Assembly (NCBI RefSeq): GCF_014358015.1
Contig: NZ_JACONV010000005.1
Coordinates: forward strand, 1 to 64,000
Direction: 5' to 3'
Origin: Pseudomonas triticifolii
GTDB lineage: Bacteria > Pseudomonadota > Gammaproteobacteria > Pseudomonadales > Pseudomonadaceae
DNA: 64,000 nt
Both the position numbers and the translations under genes were made by a program. The notes under the pieces are model-generated. The model had not been told where the DNA came from and did not search any database. It saw only the letters and a program-made list of their open reading frames with translations. Below, one piece after another: positions 1 to 8,538 of this stretch. The stretch's first letter is position 1. The number at the start of each line of letters is the position of its first letter.

Positions 1-1
1 A

Positions 2-1081
2 GGATCGAATTTCAACGACATTTTCTATGGCGGTAGTTCGTCCATGATGCAGGATGGCGCGGGTGGCCAGGATTTGGTGACTTACGAACAGTCCGACAGT
101 GCGGTGACGATCGATCTTATCAACGGCACCAACATCGGGGAGGCAGCCGGTCATACCTACGCCAACATTGAAATTCTTCGAGGCAGTAGTTTTAACGACA
201 CGCTGTCAGGCTCTCGTTTGACGGATACCTTCGTTGGGGGCGCCGGGGCAGATTTAATCGATGGCCGTGAAGGTCAGGACGGCGTCTGGTACATCACAAG
301 CGCTGCAGGTGTCTCGATCAACTTGCAGTCCCAGGTCAATCAAGGCGGCGATGCCGAGGGTGATGTATTACTCAACATTGAGCGCGTCCTGGGCAGTCAC
401 TATAACGACGTTTTGGTCGGGAATACGGGCGCTAATTATCTGGAAGGCGGACTGGGCAATGACGTCATCGACGGCGGAGACGGCAATGATTACCTCTATG
501 GCGGGCTGGTTTCGTCGATAGGACCTTTCACGCTTGATAGCCCGTCCAATGGGCCACAGGTAGACATTTTGTACGGCGGCAGTGGTAACGATACCCTTGT
601 CACGGCTATTAGCGACGAGGGTAGTCAAGCCTTCGGTGAGGCCGGAAGTGACACTATCACTGTGGTACGTGGCATGGCTGATGGTGGTGAAGGCAACGAC
701 GTATTGACGGGCACAGGCGTGGGCTTTTCACTGTCGGGCGGTCAGGGAGATGACCGACTGATATTGCAGGCCAGCGGTTTCGCCAACGGTGGTGAGGGTG
801 ACGATATCTACACCATCAATACTTCAACTTTAGTGATGATTAAGGATGACGGCATCAGCCGCAGCGACAAATTGATTTTGTCATACATAAACAGTGGTGA
901 GCTGCGGGCTGATCGCGTCGGTGATGACCTCTATCTGCATCGAAGTTACGTTACAGAATCGACGTCGCAAGAAGGTGTGTTACTCAAGGATTGGTATGCA
1001 GGTTACGCCACTATTGAACAGATCCAGACCGCTGATATGCAGCTTATCAGTCTGACGGGTGTTCAGGAGTATGCCATTTGA
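2..1081 (+). CDS. RTX-type calcium-binding repeat protein, C-terminal part (5' end outside window)
   Basis: The open frame runs in from the left edge with no stop, so the start lies outside the window. Seen: at least 359 residues with glycine-aspartate nonapeptide repeats (for example GGLGNDVIDGGDGNDYLYGG). They alternate with longer units containing V.YxxS...GV.I.L and a GSxxNDxLxG turn. The last ~80 residues (KDDGISRSDKL through VLLKDWYAGYATIEQIQ) look like the haemolysin-type calcium-binding related domain that often ends such proteins. Known: these repeats form calcium beta-rolls and usually mark type I secreted proteins; no enzymatic domain is visible in this part. Role and full identity are unknown. 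It could be a toxin, adhesin, protease or epimerase, because all of these carry such tails. It sits where flgD would be expected directly before flgE. Confidence 0.8.
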   Translation, partial: GSNFNDIFYGGSSSMMQDGAGGQDLVTYEQSDSAVTIDLINGTNIGEAAGHTYANIEILRGSSFNDTLSGSRLTDTFVGGAGADLIDGREGQDGVWYITSAAGVSINLQSQVNQGGDAEGDVLLNIERVLGSHYNDVLVGNTGANYLEGGLGNDVIDGGDGNDYLYGGLVSSIGPFTLDSPSNGPQVDILYGGSGNDTLVTAISDEGSQAFGEAGSDTITVVRGMADGGEGNDVLTGTGVGFSLSGGQGDDRLILQASGFANGGEGDDIYTINTSTLVMIKDDGISRSDKLILSYINSGELRADRVGDDLYLHRSYVTESTSQEGVLLKDWYAGYATIEQIQTADMQLISLTGVQEYAI

Positions 1082-1189
1082 TTTGCTTGCCTGAGCCGCT
1101 GGGGGGGTGTCTTTTGTCGCTTTGGATAGGTCGCCAAAGGAAAACACACTCCATGACGGTGACGCATTCATAATTTTTCTTGAGTAGTT

Positions 1190-1226
1190 CGCTATTGCCC
1201 GGGATTGCTTTATCCGGGCAATAGCG
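1190..1226 (+). terminator. Stem-loop after the RTX gene, possible terminator
   Basis: Arms CGCTATTGCCCGG (1190-1202) and CCGGGCAATAGCG (1214-1226) are perfect complements of 13 bp with an 11-nt loop. Only a short T-rich stretch (CTTTC) follows, so it is a weak intrinsic terminator by sequence. It lies 109 nt past the RTX stop codon and may act in both directions. Confidence 0.45.
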
Positions 1227-1398
1227 CTTTCAGTGTTGCATATTTCCGCTATTCAAAACTTTTTAATGCATATCCATGATTTGGGAATTATAAGCGTTCT
1301 AACGTTTTCCGAATGCGCAGCATCGGGCCTCAGATTGAAGTCTTGAGCATGTGGGTAATGAAGAGGTTTCGGTTTTCTGCAGTCGGTGAGTTAGGATC

Positions 1399-1414
1399 TG
1401 GTTTTCAATTTGCC
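1399..1414 (+). promoter_or_regulatory. Candidate sigma-54 (RpoN) promoter for flgE
   Basis: TGGTTTTCAATTTGCC has GG at 1400-1401, ten bases, then GC at 1412-1413, with a TTTGC -12 block. The -24 block lacks the usual GCAC. It lies about 145 bp before the flgE start, so the leader would be long. FleQ with RpoN is the expected activator. Confidence 0.5.
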
Positions 1415-1558
1415 TTTTTGTAACGGTAGGTTGTTGCGCTTTTTCTGGATTAACTTACTTGCAGATTCGTCCCTCAGGCTATATAGAAACTTCCTACACG
1501 CAATGATGTGAGAATCAAAACTCCTATTTGAAGTGCCGTTTACGGCAAGGGAGTACTC

Positions 1559-3307
1559 ATGTCATTCAATATAGCGATCAGTGGTATTCACGCGGCAAAC
1601 AAGCGCCTGGAGGTGGCTGGCAACAATATCGCCAACGCGGGCACCATCGGTTTCAAATCATCCCGTGCGCAATTTGCCGCGTTGTATTCTGCTGCTCATC
1701 TGGGCAGTGGGCAGCATGCCGTCGGTGACGGGGTTCGCCTGGCCAGGGTGCAGCAGAACTTCAATCAGGGTGACAGCGTGACCACGGCGGGCAATCCGCT
1801 GGACATGCGGATTCAGGGTAACGGCTTTTTTGTGGTCAGTGATCGTGGGTCGTTGGCTTATACCCGTGCCGGTGCCTTTATAAAGGACGCAGAGGACTTT
1901 GTGGTCGACAGCGAGGGCGGGCGGTTGCAGGGCTATGCTGCGAATGAACAGGGTGAAGTGATCAGCGGTATCCGTACGGACCTGAAGATCGATACGTCCA
2001 ATGTTGCGCCCAAGGCAACGACGCGCATTGCCGAAACCATCAATCTGGATGCGTCGGCCCCATCGCTCGCGCAACTTCCGGTGTTCGATCCGGCTGACCC
2101 GACGACGTATACCCGGGTGGCGAGTCATACTGTTCAGGATCAGGGTGTGGGTTCGTTGCCGGGCGCTGATCATGAGCTCAAACAGTATTTCGTCAAGACC
2201 GACGCTAACCGATGGTCGATGCATGTATTGGTCGATGGGCGCAATCCGGTGGATCCGGCCAGCGTCACGCCGTTGCATGTTGCACTTGAGCAAAGACCGG
2301 ACGGCACCCTGACTTACCACGGCAGTAACCAGCATATTCACAAGGTATCCGACAGCGAGTTTTCCCTGCTCGGCTGGCGCCCTGCGACGCAGGTCAATGG
2401 CGAATGGGTGAGCAGTGATGCGGCGGGTGCCGCAGCGGTTTCTCTGCCTTTGACCGATGGCTCCGCCAACATGCTCGATCCGGATGATGCTGTGATGGCG
2501 CGTCCTGTTCCGGCGTTCCGCGTTTCAGATGTGAAGACATACACGCGTGCCTTCGATACGCCCATCCATGACAGCCAAGGCAATCGGCACCAACTGACGC
2601 AGTATTTCGTTAAAGAGGGGACCAACAACTGGCGCATGCATGTTCTGGTCGATGGGCGAAATCCGCAGAGGCCGGAATCCACGGATCCGTTGACCGCCAC
2701 TGTGGTGTTCGGCTCTGACGGCTCGATACAGTCACTGGCGGGCTCGCCCGGCCTGAGCAGCGGCACTGGCAATAGCTTGCAGCTGGATGGGTGGGTGCCA
2801 GCGATGGCAACTGATCCTGGTACCCGACGCGAGAAATGGTTATCCAACGGGGCGGCAGGCAGCGCAAACGGCATCGCGATCGATTTCACCCAGTTACGTC
2901 AGCACAATGCTGCGTCCTCGCGCGTGTCGCAGCAGGTCGACGGGAATTCGGCGGGCGAGATGAGCAGTCTGGCGGTAGGTCGAGACGGCATCCTGCGCGC
3001 CGGATTCACCAATGGCATGAGCAAGAATATCGGTCAGGTCGTGCTGGCCTCGTTCGCCAATCCTCACGGCCTGCAGCCGCGCAGCGATACGCGCTGGGGT
3101 GAAACCGGCGAGTCGGGGGTGGCGGACTTTGACGAGCCAGGCGTAGGTACGCTGGGCAGTATCATCGGGGGAGCGCTGGAGGGCTCTAACGTCATTCTGG
3201 CCGATGAGCTGATTGCGCTGATTCAGGCGCAGACGGCCTATCAGGCCAACTCCAAGGCCATCTCGACAGAGGTGACGCTCATGCAGACGCTGATTCAGTC
3301 GACCTGA
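1559..3307 (+). CDS. flgE: Flagellar hook protein FlgE, enlarged form
   Basis: FlgE builds the curved hook that joins rod and filament. The N-terminus (SGIHAANKRLEVAGNNIANA) and the C-terminus (LIALIQAQTAYQANSKAIST) are the conserved rod/hook/HAP terminal segments, and NPLDMRIQGNGFFVV is the typical hook core motif. At 582 residues it is clearly longer than usual hook proteins (about 400-460). The extra length is explained by an internal duplication: residues ~184-296 and ~328-441 both run TYTR..., QYFVK...NW/RW.MHVLVDGRNP..., LxGWxPA..., W.S..AAG. ATG 1559 is preceded by AAGGGAG. The gene stands alone after an RTX gene instead of following flgBCD, with its own probable RpoN promoter. It may be the only hook gene or a second copy; the window cannot tell. 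Confidence 0.93.
   Translation: MSFNIAISGIHAANKRLEVAGNNIANAGTIGFKSSRAQFAALYSAAHLGSGQHAVGDGVRLARVQQNFNQGDSVTTAGNPLDMRIQGNGFFVVSDRGSLAYTRAGAFIKDAEDFVVDSEGGRLQGYAANEQGEVISGIRTDLKIDTSNVAPKATTRIAETINLDASAPSLAQLPVFDPADPTTYTRVASHTVQDQGVGSLPGADHELKQYFVKTDANRWSMHVLVDGRNPVDPASVTPLHVALEQRPDGTLTYHGSNQHIHKVSDSEFSLLGWRPATQVNGEWVSSDAAGAAAVSLPLTDGSANMLDPDDAVMARPVPAFRVSDVKTYTRAFDTPIHDSQGNRHQLTQYFVKEGTNNWRMHVLVDGRNPQRPESTDPLTATVVFGSDGSIQSLAGSPGLSSGTGNSLQLDGWVPAMATDPGTRREKWLSNGAAGSANGIAIDFTQLRQHNAASSRVSQQVDGNSAGEMSSLAVGRDGILRAGFTNGMSKNIGQVVLASFANPHGLQPRSDTRWGETGESGVADFDEPGVGTLGSIIGGALEGSNVILADELIALIQAQTAYQANSKAISTEVTLMQTLIQST
2105..2887 (+). repeat. Tandem duplication of a hook D2-like module inside flgE
   Basis: Two copies of about 115 codons (about 2105-2450 and 2540-2882) are still similar at DNA level. 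Near-identical stretches read GGTCGATGGGCGCAATCCG (2230-2248) and GGTCGATGGGCGAAATCCG (2647-2665), encoding VDGRNP in both. The copies are separated by about 30 codons. Confidence 0.8.
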
Positions 3308-3499
3308 TCAGATCGAACAGTCGGACTTGATGAAGTGCCCCTTCAATCGCGTCCAGCCTGGCCCCGGGCTGGTCTGGGCGCAGACGATCCGGCTGTCACC
3401 CTGCCATTTGTAGTAATGGGCGGGCGCGGCCTGGGCGATCAGGGCAAGCGTGGCCAGGCTGGCGGTGACAATGCCGAGGATGCAGGTACGAACAGGCAT
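3308..3499 (-). CDS. Small predicted secreted protein, 63 aa
   Basis: Not a recognised family. Seen: ATG start, a clear signal peptide (MPVRTC then a hydrophobic stretch ending AQAAPA near residue 27), and a mature part of about 36 residues with YYKWQGDSRIVCAQ, a WTRL segment and two cysteines (near positions 40 and 61) that could form a disulfide. The YKW start recalls short DUF4124-like periplasmic proteins, but the match is weak. The gene is convergent with flgE, its stop directly abutting the flgE stop. The export signal with a short cysteine-containing mature part argues that it is real. Function unknown; a link to flagella is only positional. Confidence 0.55.
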   Translation of the reverse strand: MPVRTCILGIVTASLATLALIAQAAPAHYYKWQGDSRIVCAQTSPGPGWTRLKGHFIKSDCSI

Positions 3500-3711
3500 G
3501 TCGATTTCCGTGTGCGAAGGACGATGGCTGCAAGATTATCACTGCGCGTTGTTGTTCACGGTGTGCATGTGAAGTTTTTTTGGCGGTGTTCCCAGCCGCA
3601 AGCGGGTCAGGCGGCAGTCCGCCGCCGCTCTCGTCGATTCACGTCGCAAGCGCTGTCTCGCAGGTCGCCGTTTTTGCTGGCTAATCAGGCATTTGTATTG
3701 ATCTGGCCAAG

Positions 3712-3729
3712 TTGGTTCAAAAATTGCTT
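3712..3729 (+). promoter_or_regulatory. Candidate sigma-54 promoter for the flgFGHIJKL unit
   Basis: TTGGTTCAAAAATTGCTT has GG at 3714-3715 and GC at 3726-3727 (N10), with a good TTGCTT -12 block. It lies 54 bp before the flgF start. No other gap larger than about 90 bp occurs until after flgL, so it could drive the whole unit. Confidence 0.7.
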
Positions 3730-3782
3730 TCTCCCTCTCAGAACAGCTACAGGCGGCAAGCGTCTGTCGGAGGAGGAAGACT

Positions 3783-4523
3783 GTGGACAAGTTGCTTTAC
3801 GTCGCAATGAGCGGTGCATCCGAAAACGCGATAGCGCAAAAGGCTCATGCCAACAACCTGGCGAACGTTTCGACCAACGGCTTCATGCGCGACCTTGAAC
3901 AGGCCCGCTCGATGCCCGTGTTTGGCGAGGTCATGCCGTCGCGTGCCTATGCCATGAGTGAGCGTCCGGGTACTGACTTCTCCGGCGGTGCCATGGTTGA
4001 AACCGGTCGCGAACTGGACATCGCCATCAAGGGCAATGGCTGGATCGCGGTCCAGACGCCCGACGGCGGTGAGGCTTATACCCGCAGCTCCGGCATGAAT
4101 ATCGACGCACTCGGCGTGTTGCGCGACGGCAGCGGTTTGCCGGTTATGGGCAACGGTGGTCCGATTGCCGTGCCGCCTCAACAGCAGATCGAGATTGGCG
4201 CTGACGGCACCATCAGTATTCGCTCGCTGGGTGAGAGCCCGCAGGTGATGGCTCAGGTTGACCGTATCAAGCTGGTCAATCCTGACCTGAACACCCTGGA
4301 AAAAGGCCCTGACGGTCTGATCCACACCAAGAGCGGCCAGCCTGCTGCGGTGGACGCGAACGTTCAGGTCGAGTCCGGTTTTCTGCAGGCCAGCAACGTA
4401 AACGCGGTTGAAGAGATGACGTCAGTACTGGCCTTGTCCCGCCAGTTCGAGCTGCACGTCAAGATGATGAAGACCGCTGAAGAAGACGATCAGTCGATGG
4501 CTCGCGTCTTGCAACTCGGCTAA
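3783..4523 (+). CDS. flgF: Flagellar proximal/distal rod protein FlgF
   Basis: FlgF is one of the axial rod proteins that cross the periplasm. The 246-residue product has the rod N-terminal motif (YVAMSGASENAIAQKAHANN, LANVSTNGF), the central LDIAIKGNGWIAVQ core and the C-terminal SNVNAVEEMTSVLALSRQFE segment. The start is GTG at 3783, chosen because GGAGGAGGAAGA (3769-3780) sits at the right distance and the N-terminus fits the family. It is the first gene of flgFGHIJKL, and the product length is normal for FlgF. Confidence 0.95.
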   Translation: MDKLLYVAMSGASENAIAQKAHANNLANVSTNGFMRDLEQARSMPVFGEVMPSRAYAMSERPGTDFSGGAMVETGRELDIAIKGNGWIAVQTPDGGEAYTRSSGMNIDALGVLRDGSGLPVMGNGGPIAVPPQQQIEIGADGTISIRSLGESPQVMAQVDRIKLVNPDLNTLEKGPDGLIHTKSGQPAAVDANVQVESGFLQASNVNAVEEMTSVLALSRQFELHVKMMKTAEEDDQSMARVLQLG

Positions 4524-4569
4524 CCATTGACAGCTTGCGCCGACAATCCGGCGCTCGAGGAGAACACAC

Positions 4570-5358
4570 ATGCTTCCTGCACTATATGTCGCTAAAACCG
4601 GCCTTGCCGCTCAGGACACCAACCTGACCACGATCTCCAACAACCTGGCGAACGTGTCGACCACCGGTTTCAAAAGTGACCGTGCCGAATTTCAGGACCT
4701 GCTCTACCAGATCAAGCGTCAGCCAGGCGCGCAGTCCACGCAGGACAGCGAACTGCCTTCCGGCCTGCAACTGGGTACCGGTGTGCGCATCGTCGGCACG
4801 CAGAAGAACTTCACGGCGGGCAGCCTGCAGACCACCAACAACCCGCTGGACCTGGCGGTCAACGGTCGCGGTTTCTTCCAGGTGACCCAGCCTGACGGCA
4901 CCATCTCCTACAGCCGCGACGGTACGTTCCACCTGGATGCCAACGGCCAGATCGTCACGGCCAACGGCTACGCGCTGGAGCCGGCAATCGTCGTTCCGCA
5001 GAATGCCCAGACGTTTACGGTTGGTCAGGACGGTACCGTGTCGGTGACCCTGGCAGGCGCAACCGCTACGCCACAAATAATCGGCAACATCCAGACCGCC
5101 GACTTCATCAACCCGGCTGGCCTGCAAGCCATCGGCGGAAACCTGTACCTGGAAACCGGTTCGAGCGGCGCGCCGCAGATCGGTACGCCTGGCCTGAACG
5201 GTCTGGGCCCGACGCTGCAGAACACCCTGGAAAACTCCAACGTGAGCACCGTAGAGGAGCTGGTCAACATGATCACCACTCAGCGCGCTTATGAGATGAA
5301 CTCCAAGGTGATTTCGACGGCTGACCAGATGCTGCAGAACCTGACTCAGAATCTGTAA
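4570..5358 (+). CDS. flgG: Flagellar distal rod protein FlgG
   Basis: FlgG forms the distal rod that passes through the P and L rings. The 262-residue product is full length. It has LYVAKTGLAAQDTNLTTISN and LANVSTTGFKSDRAEFQDL at the N-terminus, NPLDLAVNGRGFFQV in the core and the highly conserved ELVNMITTQRAYEMNSKVIS near the C-terminus. The RBS GAGGAGA lies about 8 nt before ATG 4570. It follows flgF by 46 bp and resembles FlgF and FlgE, as expected for this axial family. Confidence 0.97.
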   Translation: MLPALYVAKTGLAAQDTNLTTISNNLANVSTTGFKSDRAEFQDLLYQIKRQPGAQSTQDSELPSGLQLGTGVRIVGTQKNFTAGSLQTTNNPLDLAVNGRGFFQVTQPDGTISYSRDGTFHLDANGQIVTANGYALEPAIVVPQNAQTFTVGQDGTVSVTLAGATATPQIIGNIQTADFINPAGLQAIGGNLYLETGSSGAPQIGTPGLNGLGPTLQNTLENSNVSTVEELVNMITTQRAYEMNSKVISTADQMLQNLTQNL

Positions 5359-6159
<801 letters not shown>

Positions 6160-6172
6160 TAGCGGGATAGAC

Positions 6173-7282
6173 ATGATCAAGCTCAAGCAATTGATAGCGG
6201 CAACCCTGTTGTTGTCCACCGCGTTCGGCGCTCACGCCGAGCGCTTGAAAGACATCGCCAGCATCTCCGGTGTGCGCGCCAACCAATTGATCGGTTACGG
6301 TCTGGTGGTGGGTCTGAACGGTACGGGCGACCAGACCACCCAGACGCCGTTCACGCTGCAGACTTTCAACAACATGCTGTCGCAGTTCGGCATCAAGGTG
6401 CCATCCGGTTCGGGCACTGTGCAGCTGAAAAACGTTGCAGCAGTTGCGGTGTACGCTGACCTGCCTGCGTTCGCCAAGCCAGGCCAGACCGTGGACATCA
6501 CCGTGTCTTCGATCGGTAACTCCAAGAGCCTGCGTGGCGGTGCCTTGTTGATGACGCCGCTGAAAGGTGTCGACGGCAACGTTTATGCCATCGCTCAGGG
6601 CAACCTGGTGGTCGGCGGTTTCGACGCGGAAGGCCGAGACGGTTCCAAGATCACGGTAAACGTCCCGTCCTCGGGTCGTATTCCTGGCGGTGCGTCGGTT
6701 GAGCGTTCGGTGCCGAGCGGTTTCAATCAGGGCAACACACTGACCCTGAACCTAAACCGTTCCGACTTCACCACGGCCAAGCGTGTCGTTGACAAGATCA
6801 ATGACCTGCTCGGCCCAGGCGTTGCTCAGGCACTGGACGGCGGTTCGGTGCGTGTCACCGCGCCGTTGGATCCGGGTCAGCGCGTTGACTACCTGTCGAT
6901 ACTGGAAAACCTGGAAGTCGATCCAGGCCAGACCGCCGCCAAGGTCATCATCAACTCGCGCACGGGCACCATCGTGATCGGTCAGAACGTGAAAGTGTCG
7001 CCCGCGGCCGTGACTCACGGCAGCCTGACGGTGACCATCACTGAAGATCCGATTGTCAGCCAGCCGGGCGCACTGTCCGGTGGCCAGACTGCTGTCGTTC
7101 CGCGTTCCAGGGTCAACGCCGAGCAGGAACTGCACCCGATGTTCAAGTTCGGTCCTGGCACCACGCTTGACGAGATCGTTCGCGCGGTCAACCAGGTCGG
7201 CGCTGCGCCGGGCGACCTGATGGCCATCCTTGAAGCACTCAAGCAGGCCGGCGCGTTGCAAGCCGACCTGATCGTGATCTGA
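6173..7282 (+). CDS. flgI: Flagellar P-ring protein FlgI
   Basis: FlgI forms the periplasmic P ring around the rod. I place the start at ATG 6173, although an open frame runs further upstream through flgH. This start gives a proper signal peptide ([14 protein letters not shown]...FGAHA) followed by [20 protein letters not shown], the invariant beginning of mature FlgI. The product is 369 residues, the normal length. It contains [18 protein letters not shown] and ends in the conserved LIVI. It sits between flgH and flgJ with short gaps, in one unit. Confidence 0.97.
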   Translation: MIKLKQLIAATLLLSTAFGAHAERLKDIASISGVRANQLIGYGLVVGLNGTGDQTTQTPFTLQTFNNMLSQFGIKVPSGSGTVQLKNVAAVAVYADLPAFAKPGQTVDITVSSIGNSKSLRGGALLMTPLKGVDGNVYAIAQGNLVVGGFDAEGRDGSKITVNVPSSGRIPGGASVERSVPSGFNQGNTLTLNLNRSDFTTAKRVVDKINDLLGPGVAQALDGGSVRVTAPLDPGQRVDYLSILENLEVDPGQTAAKVIINSRTGTIVIGQNVKVSPAAVTHGSLTVTITEDPIVSQPGALSGGQTAVVPRSRVNAEQELHPMFKFGPGTTLDEIVRAVNQVGAAPGDLMAILEALKQAGALQADLIVI

Positions 7283-7292
7283 GGGCTGGCAC

Positions 7293-8528
7293 ATGGACAT
7301 GCTCAAGAGCGGAATTTCCAAGCCGGTTGATTCGGGTGCCTACACCGACGTCAATCGTCTGGCAGCGCTGAAACACGGCGACAAGGACAGTGTGGCCAAC
7401 CAGAAAAAGGTTGCTCAGGAATTCGAGTCGCTGTTTGTCAGCCAGATGCTCAAGGCCATGCGCTCGGCCAACGAGGTGTTGGCCAAGGACAACCCGATGA
7501 ATACTGCGGCAACGCGGCAGTATCAGGACATGTACGACCAGCAATTGGCCGTGACCCTGTCGACCCGTGGCAACGGCATCGGCCTGCAAGATGTGTTGAT
7601 GCGTCAGTTGTCGAAGGACAAGGGCATTCAGCACGCGCCTGCCGATCAGGCAGCAGCACCTGCCGATACCGCTGCGACCGCCAAGACCGGTCTTGCGACC
7701 AGCGTTTATCAGCGTCCGCTTTGGGCCACGCGTTCGGCGGTAGCGGATCAGGCAGCAGCCGCTGCGTCGGCTTCCGGTGAGGGGCGTAATGACATGGCGT
7801 CGCTTAATTCGCGTCGTCTGTCGCTGCCGACCAAACTGACCGACAGGCTGCTGGCGGGTATCGTGCCGTCGGCCACGGCCAACGTTGCCAATAGCCCGAT
7901 GCCGTCGCGTGCGGTTGCCAGCACCAGCGGCAAGAATGGCGACTGGACAATGGATCCCAACCTGGCACCTGCGCCGGAATATGTACGCACCATGGCCCAG
8001 CCGCCGCTGGCTCCGGCCAAGCGCGCGTTCAGCAACGCTGACCAGTTCGTCGAAACCATGTTGCCGCTCGCCAAGGAAGCCGCTGCACGCATTGGCGTCG
8101 ATCCGGTGATGCTCGTCGCTCAGGCTGCGCTGGAGACTGGCTGGGGCAAATCCATCATGCGTCAGCAGGATGGCAGCAGCAGTCACAACCTGTTCGGGAT
8201 CAAGGCCGCCGGGAGCTGGAAAGGCCCTGAGGCGCGGGCGATCACCAGCGAGTTCCGCGACGGCAAGATGGTCAAGGAAACGGCAGACTTCCGTTCCTAC
8301 AATTCCTACGCCGACAGCTTCCACGACCTGGTCAGCCTGTTGCAGAACAACAATCGTTATAAAGAAGTGGTCAATTCGGCCGATAAACCGGAACAGTTTG
8401 TAAAAGAGTTGCAGAAGGCCGGATACGCAACAGACCCGGACTATGCCAGCAAGATTTCGCAGATTGCGAAGCAGATGAAGAGTTACCAGACGTACGCCGC
8501 AGCAACGGGCTCTTCCACGACTTTATAA
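7293..8528 (+). CDS. flgJ: Rod-cap chaperone and peptidoglycan hydrolase FlgJ
   Basis: This is a two-domain protein of 411 residues. The N-terminal rod-binding domain (about 30-106, with VAQEFESLFVSQMLKAMRSA and the GIGLQDVLM end) caps the growing rod. The C-terminal glucosaminidase domain (about 240-395) opens the cell wall: VDPVMLVAQAALETGWGKS carries the catalytic glutamate (Glu281), and NLFGIKA and FRSYNSYADSFHDL follow. Between them lies a long low-complexity alanine/serine linker (about 110-230), so the protein is longer than enterobacterial FlgJ (about 315). ATG 7293 lies 10 bp after flgI. Confidence 0.96.
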   Translation: MDMLKSGISKPVDSGAYTDVNRLAALKHGDKDSVANQKKVAQEFESLFVSQMLKAMRSANEVLAKDNPMNTAATRQYQDMYDQQLAVTLSTRGNGIGLQDVLMRQLSKDKGIQHAPADQAAAPADTAATAKTGLATSVYQRPLWATRSAVADQAAAAASASGEGRNDMASLNSRRLSLPTKLTDRLLAGIVPSATANVANSPMPSRAVASTSGKNGDWTMDPNLAPAPEYVRTMAQPPLAPAKRAFSNADQFVETMLPLAKEAAARIGVDPVMLVAQAALETGWGKSIMRQQDGSSSHNLFGIKAAGSWKGPEARAITSEFRDGKMVKETADFRSYNSYADSFHDLVSLLQNNNRYKEVVNSADKPEQFVKELQKAGYATDPDYASKISQIAKQMKSYQTYAAATGSSTTL

Positions 8529-8538
8529 GGTTTTAATC

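Larger units (their letters stand above)
1082..1558. other. 477-bp intergenic region between the RTX gene and flgE
   Basis: No convincing gene. It holds a perfect 13-bp inverted repeat near the RTX gene end (1190-1226), a sigma-54-type element at 1399-1414 and the flgE ribosome binding site (AAGGGAG, 1547-1553). The middle part is more AT-rich than the flanking genes. Confidence 0.7.

Noticed and set aside
1438..1464. CTGGATTAACTTACTTGC as sigma-54 promoter of flgE
   Set aside because: GG and GC are 12 bases apart instead of 10, so the spacing is wrong.
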